Assembly (NCBI GenBank): GCA_016293975.1
Contig: JAEDCW010000052.1
Coordinates: 1 to 11,950 of the forward strand
DNA length: 11,950 bases
Origin: Clostridia bacterium
GTDB taxonomy: Bacteria > Bacillota > Clostridia > Christensenellales > CAG-138
Direction: 5' to 3'
Of the stretch, positions 6,051 through 11,950 are shown in pieces. Position 1 is the first letter of the stretch, and every line of letters starts with the position of its first letter. The notes below the pieces were generated by a model. The model saw nothing but the letters and a program-made list of their open reading frames with translations. It made no database searches and had not been told where the DNA came from. The translations under genes and the position numbers were made by a program.

Positions 6051-6416
6051 TCAAATATCTTTGACGTGCCTGCACAGTGCGCTAAAGCTCTCTGTGCTTA
6101 TGTCGTGTTCGATCTTGCACGCATCGGTAAACGCGGTATTCTCGCTTACTCCGAGTTTAATCAGAAAACTTGCAAGGAGCTGATGCCTCTCAAACATGCA
6201 GTGTGCAATTTGATAGCCCGCATCGGTAAGCTCTATTGTGCCGCCGATCTTCATGCTTATGTAATCGTTCTCGCGAAGCAGTTTCATAGCGTGGCTTACG
6301 CTAGGCTTAGTGACGCCCAGCTCATTTGCGATATCTATCGAGCGCACAACGCCGTTTCTCTGCTTCAATATGTGGATACATTCGAGATAATCCTCGATAG
6401 ACTCGTTAATCTGCAT
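6051..6416 (-). CDS. DtxR/MntR-family metal-dependent repressor, DtxR-like metal site
   Basis: This 121-residue protein has the N-terminal winged helix (SIDIANELGVTKPSVSHAMKLL, about 26-47, containing the recognition helix) and the dimerisation/metal domain, but no C-terminal SH3-like domain, giving MntR-like length. Ligand positions are D9 and E12 in IEDYLE, H78 in ERH, and C100, E103 and H104 in ACKIEH. Cys at the first position of that last motif matches DtxR/IdeR (C102, E105, H106), where B. subtilis MntR has Glu, so iron is the more likely co-repressor. Start ATG 6416 is preceded by GGAGGG six bases upstream. It is convergent with the efflux ATPase and not co-transcribed with any transporter, so its targets lie elsewhere, probably including itself. 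Confidence 0.88.
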   Translation of the reverse strand: MQINESIEDYLECIHILKQRNGVVRSIDIANELGVTKPSVSHAMKLLRENDYISMKIGGTIELTDAGYQIAHCMFERHQLLASFLIKLGVSENTAFTDACKIEHDISTESFSALCRHVKDI

Positions 6417-6433
6417 GTAACGCCCTCCACTGA

Positions 6434-6467
6434 CTTGATATTAGCATTATGATATGGTTTTATCAAG
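6434..6467 (-). promoter_or_regulatory. Promoter and inverted repeat upstream of the first DtxR-family gene
   Basis: On the minus strand TTGATA (6466-6461) and TAATAT (6443-6438) are spaced by 17 bases. CTTGATA (6434-6440) and TATCAAG (6461-6467) form a 7-bp inverted repeat that coincides with both promoter elements. Such a layout would suit autoregulation, but it does not match the TTAGGTTAG DtxR box I know. Confidence 0.5.
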
Positions 6468-6615
6468 CGTATTCCGATATCCGTTCAAAAACTCGGGCCG
6501 CGCTTAACTCAAAGCTAATTCCGAGTAAACAGACAAAATCCGTATCAAAGCCGATAAAACGTGGGTGGGCGATTTTTGCAAACTCAAATAAAGCGGCGAC
6601 AAAAAGGCTCGCATT

Positions 6616-7275
6616 TTAACCTGCAAGCCCCTTAAGCTTATTCTTGTCTGCAAGCTCTATTTTGCCGCGGCTGAGCTTGACTATACCCTCAGACTGAAAG
6701 TACTTGAGCATTCTCGTCACAACTTCACGCGCCGTACCCATGTGGTTGGCTATCATCTCGTGGGTTATGTTGAGTATATCGCTACCTTCAAGTATGTTCT
6801 CCTGCTCCAGAAACTGCGCAAGACGCTTGTCGAAGCTCTTCCAAAGCACTTGTTCTATGAGCCATATTACCTCTGAAAGTCTGCTCGCCATGAGCTCGTT
6901 GGTGTAGTTTGCGACCGCGGCACTTTCGTCCATTACGGATTTATAGACAAGCGGAGGTATCACCCAAAGTTCCGTGTTCTTCTCCGTCTCTATAATCAAG
7001 TCAAACTGCAGGCTCTTCATTATGCATGAGGCGGAAAAAAGACATATATCGCCTTCAAACAGTCTGAAAACAGTCATCTCCTTGCCCTCATCCGAAGCGA
7101 TTTTGGCCCTAAGTTGGCCCGACTTAATTACAAACAGCCCCACGCAGTCTTGGGAGCCGTTATGCAGTATCGTACCGCTCTTATAAACCCTTGCAACCGC
7201 TGAGCTTTCCAGTTTTTCGCGTTCTAATTGCGTTATATTGCCCCAAAACGGAAAGTACTCTGCCAACGATGCCAT
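6616..7275 (-). CDS. Crp/Fnr-family transcriptional regulator
   Basis: This 219-residue protein has a cyclic-nucleotide-binding-like beta barrel (about 10-115) and a C-terminal HTH (THEMIANHMGTAREVVTRML, about 170-190). The barrel lacks a clear cAMP phosphate cassette. The four-Cys iron-sulfur cluster of E. coli FNR is absent. Three Cys are present, C44, C78 and C84, the latter two in DICLFSASC, a pattern I recall from clostridial members. Redox or small-molecule sensing is therefore possible but unproven. An upstream in-frame GTG (7284) exists, but GAGGTGA (7281-7287) sits at ideal distance from ATG 7275, so the ATG was chosen. The gene is divergent from the acetyltransferase-like gene and may regulate both itself and that gene. 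Confidence 0.88.
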   Translation of the reverse strand: MASLAEYFPFWGNITQLEREKLESSAVARVYKSGTILHNGSQDCVGLFVIKSGQLRAKIASDEGKEMTVFRLFEGDICLFSASCIMKSLQFDLIIETEKNTELWVIPPLVYKSVMDESAAVANYTNELMASRLSEVIWLIEQVLWKSFDKRLAQFLEQENILEGSDILNITHEMIANHMGTAREVVTRMLKYFQSEGIVKLSRGKIELADKNKLKGLAG

Positions 7276-7293
7276 GCAAATCACCTCGATTTC

Positions 7294-7334
7294 ATTATAT
7301 ATGCCTCGCTATACTTGTCAAGCAAACGCGCTTG
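7294..7334 (-). promoter_or_regulatory. Consensus promoter and palindrome of the crp/fnr-like gene
   Basis: The minus strand has perfect TTGACA (7321-7316) and TATAAT (7299-7294) with a 16-base spacer, the best promoter in the window; the leader before the ATG would be only about 12 bases. CAAGC (7319-7323) and GCTTG (7330-7334) form an inverted repeat overlapping the -35, a plausible autoregulatory Crp/Fnr site, though it is not the classic TTGAT-N4-ATCAA. Confidence 0.7.
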
Positions 7335-7360
7335 CGCTACCTGACTCTACCATGCGTAGA

Positions 7361-7389
7361 TTGTATGTGACTTATGTTTGCAATACACT
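7361..7389 (+). promoter_or_regulatory. Candidate promoter of the acetyltransferase-like gene
   Basis: TTGTAT (7361-7366) and TACACT (7384-7389) are 17 bases apart, weak at both boxes. The weak match could mean it needs an activator; the divergent Crp/Fnr protein is the obvious candidate. Confidence 0.35.
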
Positions 7390-7407
7390 GTGTTTGGAGG
7401 TGATGCT

Positions 7408-8070
7408 ATGAAATCCGGATTCAGTCCCATAGATATGAAGTCGTTTCCGATGGCCGAGGAGTTCTATTATTACACCCAAATAGCCCCGACAAGCTACTCC
7501 ATAACACTCGATATTGATGTCACCGAAACAAAAAATGCACTCAAAGAGAGTGGCCTAAAATTCTTCCCGGCGTACATGTACTTGGTATCGCGAGGTATAG
7601 CCAATCGCCCCGAGCTCAGAGTCGCCGTGCTCGACGGTACGCTCGGTCATTACGACTTCTTAAACCCATGCTACCCACAGCTCAACAAGAAAACACTCAC
7701 AACGTCCCTGCTGTTTACTGAGTACGACCCGTCATTCAGAGCTTTTTACGAGGCGTACTGCAACGACACAAGGCTCTACGGAGATAGCACGGGTATACTC
7801 ACCAAAAAGGGTATACCGCCAAAAAACGGCTTTGTGATATCGTGCATACCTTGGTTTACGTTTAAAAGCTTCAGCCTGCACAATCACGGCATAAAGGACT
7901 ACTATTTCCCGTCGTTTGAAGCAGGGGCTTTCAGACATGAGGACGACCGCATATTGATGCCGCTCTCTGTGACTGCGCACCATGCGACCACGGAGGGCAT
8001 ACACCTAAATCTGTTTTTTGACGAGCTTAACGAGTTTTTATCCAATCCCAAGCTCTGGATATATGACTGA
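7408..8070 (+). CDS. Chloramphenicol acetyltransferase-like protein (type A CAT fold)
   Basis: This 220-residue protein is of usual CAT length. C-terminal family features are IPWFTFKSFSL, the DYYFPSF segment, MPLSVTAHH, and the active-site motif HHATTEG (191-197), where H192 matches catalytic His195. The CAT consensus is HHxxxDG: E196 replaces Asp199, which holds the fold by a salt bridge. Known CATs are cytoplasmic trimers that move acetyl from acetyl-CoA to a hydroxyl. Chromosomal CAT-like proteins of this sort are common in Clostridia, and many have not been shown to give resistance, so the substrate is open. Start ATG 7408 has GGAGGTGAT immediately upstream; an ATG at 7378 lacks a site. 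It is divergent from the Crp/Fnr gene and convergent with the next gene over a 12-base gap without a terminator. Confidence 0.85.
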   Translation: MKSGFSPIDMKSFPMAEEFYYYTQIAPTSYSITLDIDVTETKNALKESGLKFFPAYMYLVSRGIANRPELRVAVLDGTLGHYDFLNPCYPQLNKKTLTTSLLFTEYDPSFRAFYEAYCNDTRLYGDSTGILTKKGIPPKNGFVISCIPWFTFKSFSLHNHGIKDYYFPSFEAGAFRHEDDRILMPLSVTAHHATTEGIHLNLFFDELNEFLSNPKLWIYD

Positions 8071-8082
8071 CTGCTTGTAAAT

Positions 8083-8514
8083 CTATACTCTTTCCGTCTC
8101 GAGACGCTGTGTGAGCGCATCAAGGTTTTCTATCGTCTTGACATCGAAAAAGTGCTCTATCTTCTCCACCTCCGTAAGCTCATCCTCACTGTTGTTGAGT
8201 ACCTTGAGAAATCTTTCGAGCACGCTGTGTCTGTACATGAGATATGCGCCGGCTTCTCTGCCCTTGTCCGTGAGCCTTACGTCAGCATATCTCTGAGAAT
8301 CGACATAGCCCGTGAGCGCAAGCTGTTGAACTATCTTTGTCGCCGACGAGGGCTTTACATGGAGCTTTGTGGCAAGCTCTCCTATCCTCACGGTCTCACT
8401 CACACAAAGCGACCTGCATATCATCTCGAGGTAGTCCTCCATCGCCGGCGTAAGCTCCGCCCTCTCCTTGTATTGATAGCCCTTTAGCGTATAGAACCCG
8501 TTTTTATCTCCCAT
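8083..8514 (-). CDS. DtxR/MntR-family metal-dependent repressor, MntR-like metal site
   Basis: This 143-residue protein has a winged helix (VRIGELATKLHVKPSSATKI, about 42-61) and a metal/dimerisation domain, without an SH3-like domain. Ligands, numbered from ATG 8514, are D27 and E30 in MEDYLE, H96 in YRH, and E117, E120 and H121 in EKIEH. Glu at 117 corresponds to E99 of B. subtilis MntR rather than the Cys of DtxR. It differs there from its paralog at 6051-6416. ATG 8514 is preferred over ATG 8526 because GGGGG lies about five bases before it, and nothing like a ribosome binding site precedes the first. The ATG-to-ATG gap to feoA is about 100 bases, so it is the probable repressor of feoAB under metal-replete conditions. 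Clostridial feo loci often carry such a neighbour. Confidence 0.88.
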   Translation of the reverse strand: MGDKNGFYTLKGYQYKERAELTPAMEDYLEMICRSLCVSETVRIGELATKLHVKPSSATKIVQQLALTGYVDSQRYADVRLTDKGREAGAYLMYRHSVLERFLKVLNNSEDELTEVEKIEHFFDVKTIENLDALTQRLETERV

Positions 8515-8557
8515 ATCTACCCCCATGTTTTTGCGGTAACAGTTAAAAGAGCCCCCG

Positions 8558-8594
8558 CATAATATGAAGCATACAAAATTTTCCTTATCCTAAA
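8558..8594. promoter_or_regulatory. Divergent control region between the DtxR-family gene and feoA
   Basis: A CATAAT/TAATAT -10-like stretch (8558-8565) lies about 55 bases before feoA, without a convincing -35. TTTTCCTTATCCTAAA (8579-8594), read on the minus strand, gives TTTAGGATAAGG, which resembles the half-sites TTAGGTTAG of DtxR boxes. It lies just ahead of the feoA ribosome binding site, so a repressor bound there would block elongation or initiation. Confidence 0.4.
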
Positions 8595-8617
8595 TCTATT
8601 GTTTGGAGGCTACATTT

Positions 8618-8848
8618 ATGAACGTTGAAAAGACCTTGTCGTGTCTCGCTCCGGGGGAAAAGGCAGTCGTAAAAGAGCTCAGCACACAGGGCTGTATGAG
8701 GCGCAGATTCCTCGATATAGGTCTGATAGAGGATACCCCTGTAGAATGCATAGGCCGTAGCCCCGCAGGTGATCCGTCGGCATATCTGATTAGGGGTGCC
8801 GTCATTGCGATAAGAGCTGAAGACTCTGCAAGTATAAAGCTGGCATAA
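8618..8848 (+). CDS. feoA: FeoA, ferrous iron transport accessory protein
   Basis: This 76-residue cytoplasmic protein with an SH3-like fold acts with FeoB. The family pattern is visible: LAPGEKAVVKEL, CMRRRFLDIGLIEDTPVECIG, then RGAVIAIRAEDSASI at the C-terminus. Start ATG 8618 follows GGAGG (8605-8609); a TTG at 8603 would add five residues but would bury that site. It is ten bases upstream of feoB and surely co-transcribed. Confidence 0.93.
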   Translation: MNVEKTLSCLAPGEKAVVKELSTQGCMRRRFLDIGLIEDTPVECIGRSPAGDPSAYLIRGAVIAIRAEDSASIKLA

Positions 8849-8858
8849 CGGAGGTGTT

Positions 8859-11009
8859 ATGGGTCTAACAAGGAACGCTGTAGGTATCGGCGCGATCGAT
8901 TCCGGCCTTATCATACGAAAGCAGTCTGAAGACGACAGAGTGATAGCGCTTGCAGGCAACCCGAATGTGGGTAAAAGCACCGTATTTAACAGTCTCACTG
9001 GAATGAACCAGCATACAGGCAACTGGCCCGGAAAGACCGTCACCAATGCCCAAGGTTACTGCAAGAGCCGCAGAAATCAGTATGTGATGGTAGATATTCC
9101 CGGTACCTACTCGCTGTTTGCGCACTCGACGGAGGAGGAGGTCGCAAGGAACTTTATATGTTTTGGCGACCCTGATGCCGTCGTGGTAGTGTGCGACGCT
9201 ACCTGCTTAGAGCGCAATCTCAATCTCGTGCTTCAGACCATAGAGATATCGCCAAACGTCGTAGTCTGCGTGAATCTCATGGATGAGGCAAAGCGTAAAC
9301 ACATTTCTATCGACCTTAAACAAATCTCTCGACTTCTCGGTGTGCCCGTCGTGGGAACAATCGCAAGAAAGCGCAGCACGCTCGATTCGCTTTTGACTGC
9401 AATCGACGGAGTTGTCGAAAACACACGCAGTACAGCACCCACACTCGTGACCTACCCACGCGAGATCGAAGATGCAATATCAACTATAGCTCCCGTCATA
9501 GACGAGCTCGTATCGGGACGCATAAGCAGCAGATGGCTGAGTCTCCGACTTCTCGACAGTGATGAGTCGCTTGTAAACGAGATAAGCGCCTATTTCGGAG
9601 AATCGTTTTTACATGACGAGAGACTGCAGAAGACCATCGAGAAAGTGCGGACGACGCTTCTCGAGCACGGAGTAAGCTCCGATAAGCTCAAGGACATGAT
9701 AGTGTCAAGCATAGTTAAGAAGGCTCAAAGCATATGCGAATGCTCCGTGACGTATGCCTCATCCGCTTACAACAAGCGCGACAGGCAAATCGACAGCTTC
9801 CTAACGAGCAAATGGACCGGATATCCCGTAATGCTCATTTTATTGTGTCTGATATTTTATCTGACGATAACGGTCGCCAATTATCCGTCGGAGCTTATCG
9901 CAAAGGGGCTGGCTTGGATACAGGATAGACTAAGTGAGCTGTTTGTCGCACTTGGCTCACCCCAATGGCTGCATGACGTCGTGGTGCTGGGCATTTACCA
10001 CGTACTTGCCTGGGTCGTTTCGGTAATGCTTCCCCCTATGGCGATATTCTTCCCGATGTTTACTTTGCTTGAAGACGTGGGCTATCTTCCGAGAATTGCA
10101 TATAATCTCGATAAGCCCTTTAGGATGTGTAATGCGTGCGGCAAACAGGCGCTGACCATGTGCATGGGCTTTGGCTGTAACGCCGCAGGTATAGTCGGCT
10201 GTAGGATAATAGATTCCCCGCGCGAAAAGCTCCTTGCGATACTCACGAATAATTTCGTCCCCTGCAACGGCAGATTCCCTACGCTAATAGCTATAATCTC
10301 AATGTTCTTTGTGGGTACTGCGTGCGGCTTCTTTCCCTCTTTACTCTCCGCTGTAATTCTCACCTGTGTGATAGTGCTGGGTATCGCGATGACGTTTTTC
10401 TCAACAAAGTTACTGTCAAGCACTATACTCAAGGGTGTACCCAGCTCGTTTACACTTGAGCTTCCTCCGTACAGAAAGCCGCAGATAGGCAAGGTCATTG
10501 TCCGCTCACTCCTCGACAGGACGCTGTTTGTACTTGCAAGGGCGGTCGCTGTCGCAGCTCCTGCCGGATTGATAATATGGATCGCGGCAAACGTGTCTGT
10601 GGGCGATGCCAGTATACTGTCTCACTGTGCAGACTTCTTCGACCCTTTTGCGAGACTCATGGGCCTGGACGGCGTAATACTCATAGCATTTGTACTCGGT
10701 TTACCCGCAAACGAAATTGTCGTGCCGATAATAATAATGGCATACATGGCTCAGGGTAGTCTGTTGGAGCTCGACAGTATAGCTCAGATGCGCGACCTTT
10801 TCATTGCAAACGGCTGGACTTGGGTGACTGCGGTTTGTACGATGCTATTCTCTCTCATGCATTGGCCCTGTACTACGGCGTTGCTCACAATAAAGAATGA
10901 GACAGGAAGTATCAAATGGACTGCTGTGGCGTTCCTTCTGCCAACATTGTTCGGTATACTCTCATGTATGCTGGTCTCAGGTATGGCGAGGCTATTCGGT
11001 ATCGGCTGA
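8859..11009 (+). CDS. feoB: FeoB-type divalent metal transporter, GTPase-membrane fusion
   Basis: The 716-residue protein opens with a soluble leader (1-26), then a G domain: G1 GNPNVGKST (33-41), G3 DIPGTYS (79-85), G4 NLMD (139-142). A helical linker follows, and a membrane part from about 322 to the end contains two Gate-type repeats. The first repeat carries a Cys-rich stretch C424-x2-C427-x7-C435-x4-C440-x7-C448, followed by NNFVPCNGRFPT. This form differs from the E. coli-type gate and I recall it as a distinct Firmicutes subfamily whose members also start with MGLT. Energy coupling and the exact substrate of FeoB proteins are debated; Fe(II) is standard and some paralogs elsewhere move Mn(II). 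The ribosome binding site GGAGGT precedes ATG 8859. No feoC follows. Confidence 0.93.
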   Translation: MGLTRNAVGIGAIDSGLIIRKQSEDDRVIALAGNPNVGKSTVFNSLTGMNQHTGNWPGKTVTNAQGYCKSRRNQYVMVDIPGTYSLFAHSTEEEVARNFICFGDPDAVVVVCDATCLERNLNLVLQTIEISPNVVVCVNLMDEAKRKHISIDLKQISRLLGVPVVGTIARKRSTLDSLLTAIDGVVENTRSTAPTLVTYPREIEDAISTIAPVIDELVSGRISSRWLSLRLLDSDESLVNEISAYFGESFLHDERLQKTIEKVRTTLLEHGVSSDKLKDMIVSSIVKKAQSICECSVTYASSAYNKRDRQIDSFLTSKWTGYPVMLILLCLIFYLTITVANYPSELIAKGLAWIQDRLSELFVALGSPQWLHDVVVLGIYHVLAWVVSVMLPPMAIFFPMFTLLEDVGYLPRIAYNLDKPFRMCNACGKQALTMCMGFGCNAAGIVGCRIIDSPREKLLAILTNNFVPCNGRFPTLIAIISMFFVGTACGFFPSLLSAVILTCVIVLGIAMTFFSTKLLSSTILKGVPSSFTLELPPYRKPQIGKVIVRSLLDRTLFVLARAVAVAAPAGLIIWIAANVSVGDASILSHCADFFDPFARLMGLDGVILIAFVLGLPANEIVVPIIIMAYMAQGSLLELDSIAQMRDLFIANGWTWVTAVCTMLFSLMHWPCTTALLTIKNETGSIKWTAVAFLLPTLFGILSCMLVSGMARLFGIG

Positions 11010-11078
11010 CGGTTGGTATATTTTAATGCACGCGGCTTTTATAGCAGCAGATATCTACAATATTCGCCCGGAATAGGG

Positions 11079-11084
11079 TATAAT
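11079..11084 (+). promoter_or_regulatory. -10 element of the malic enzyme gene
   Basis: A perfect TATAAT lies 32 bases before the ATG. The -35 region (TACAAT at 17 bases) is poor. No clear terminator separates feoB from this promoter, so some read-through is possible. Confidence 0.5.
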
Positions 11085-11116
11085 GATGTCGAAACATAAA
11101 GTTTTAAGGAGCAGTT

Positions 11117-11950
11117 ATGGATTACGCAAAAGAATCATTAAGATTACATGGCGAATGGAAGGGCAAGATAGAGGTCGTTGCGACCGTTCCCGTTGCTACA
11201 AAGGACGATCTTTCGCTGGCTTATACGCCCGGTGTAGCACAGCCGTGTCTTGAGATACAGAAGAATATTGAGAAGTCATACGAACTTACTCGCAGGCACA
11301 ACCTCTGTGCTGTCATAACCGACGGAAGTGCCGTTTTGGGTTTGGGCGATATAGGTCCAGAAGCCGGTATGCCCGTCATGGAGGGAAAGTGCGTACTGTT
11401 TAAGTCATTCGGCGGAGTGGATGCGTTCCCTCTTTGTATAAAGACGCAGGATGTCGACGAATTTGTCAACGCCGTTTACCTCATTTCGGGAAGTTTCGGC
11501 GGCATAAACCTCGAGGACATATCAGCGCCCCGTTGTTTTGAAATCGAGAGAAAGCTCAAGCAGAAGTGCGACATACCGATTTTTCACGACGATCAGCACG
11601 GTACGGCGATCATCACACTCGCAGGACTTACAAACGCGTTGAAAGTCGTAGGCAAGCGCAAGGAGGACGTCAAGGTAGTTACCTCGGGCGCAGGCGCCGC
11701 AGCCGTGTCCATCGTAAAGCTATTGCTCTCGGCGGGCTATCGTAACATAACCATGTGCGACAGAAACGGAATCATCTATTCCGGCCGAGAAAAGGGCATG
11801 AACTGGATAAAAGAAGAGATGGCCCAGGTCACAAATCCCGAGGGCAAAAGGGGAACTCTTGCTGACGCACTCGTGGGCGCAGACGCATTCATAGGTGTAT
11901 CGACACCCGGCATGGTGACAACCGATATGGTAAAGACGATGGCGAAGGAC
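11117..11950 (+). CDS. Malic enzyme, NAD(P)-dependent (3' end outside window)
   Basis: 278 codons are present and the frame is open at the window edge; full members are about 390 residues or more. The enzyme decarboxylates malate to pyruvate and CO2 with reduction of NAD(P) in the cytoplasm. Visible motifs are LAYTPGVAQPC with catalytic Tyr36, TDGSAVLGLGDIGP, MEGKCVLFKSFGG with catalytic Lys91, NLEDISAPRCF and IPIFHDDQHGTA (metal-binding Asp158/Asp159), and the Rossmann loop SGAGAAA (190-196). The short N-terminus is that of the compact prokaryotic class. Cofactor choice cannot be read safely. AAGGAG (11106-11111) lies five bases before ATG 11117. It stands alone with its own promoter. Confidence 0.93.
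   Translation, partial: MDYAKESLRLHGEWKGKIEVVATVPVATKDDLSLAYTPGVAQPCLEIQKNIEKSYELTRRHNLCAVITDGSAVLGLGDIGPEAGMPVMEGKCVLFKSFGGVDAFPLCIKTQDVDEFVNAVYLISGSFGGINLEDISAPRCFEIERKLKQKCDIPIFHDDQHGTAIITLAGLTNALKVVGKRKEDVKVVTSGAGAAAVSIVKLLLSAGYRNITMCDRNGIIYSGREKGMNWIKEEMAQVTNPEGKRGTLADALVGADAFIGVSTPGMVTTDMVKTMAKD

Noticed and set aside
11010..11078. Terminator after feoB
   Set aside because: GC-rich bits are present, but no stem with a T run can be drawn.

Overview
This window looks like part of the chromosome of an anaerobic, low-to-mid GC Firmicute, most likely a gut-type Clostridia member. The pointers are strong AGGAGG-type ribosome binding sites, the forms of FeoB and DtxR/MntR proteins, a Crp/Fnr protein with an internal Cys pair, a tRNA-Arg with encoded CCA, and an array of small palindromes of a kind I associate with clostridial genomes. 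The assignment is inferred from protein style; no rRNA or other marker is present.

Left part (1-2426), accessory DNA. A tRNA-Arg(CCG) gene and its terminator are followed by about 170 bases of back-to-back small hairpins. Next comes an AT-rich stretch with one intact gene, a transglutaminase-like protein with its own promoter and terminator. Behind it lies roughly 1.1 kb of gene debris: a broken two-helix membrane protein, a second broken soluble ORF, a strong orphan ribosome binding site on the minus strand leading into a 21-codon ORF, and a hairpin-rich zone. I read this as scars of at least one mobile element that entered next to the tRNA gene.

Middle and right part (2427-11950), chromosomal genes with a metal and redox theme. 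A PhzF-family enzyme (minus) stands back to back with an ArsR/SmtB-type metal sensor. The sensor overlaps by ATGA with a P1B-2 (Zn/Cd/Pb) efflux ATPase. Convergent to that operon is a short DtxR-family repressor with a DtxR/IdeR-like Cys ligand, then a Crp/Fnr regulator (minus) divergent from a chloramphenicol-acetyltransferase-like protein. A second DtxR-family repressor, this one with an MntR-like Glu ligand, is divergent from feoA-feoB. The window ends inside a malic enzyme gene.

Together, 3.5-11 kb holds one metal export module, one divalent metal import module and four regulators (ArsR, two DtxR-type, Crp/Fnr). The regulators lie beside the transport genes or next to promoters carrying inverted repeats. 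The most notable points are the hairpin array, the four CATATG boxes over the efflux promoter, and the two DtxR paralogs with different metal-site residues.
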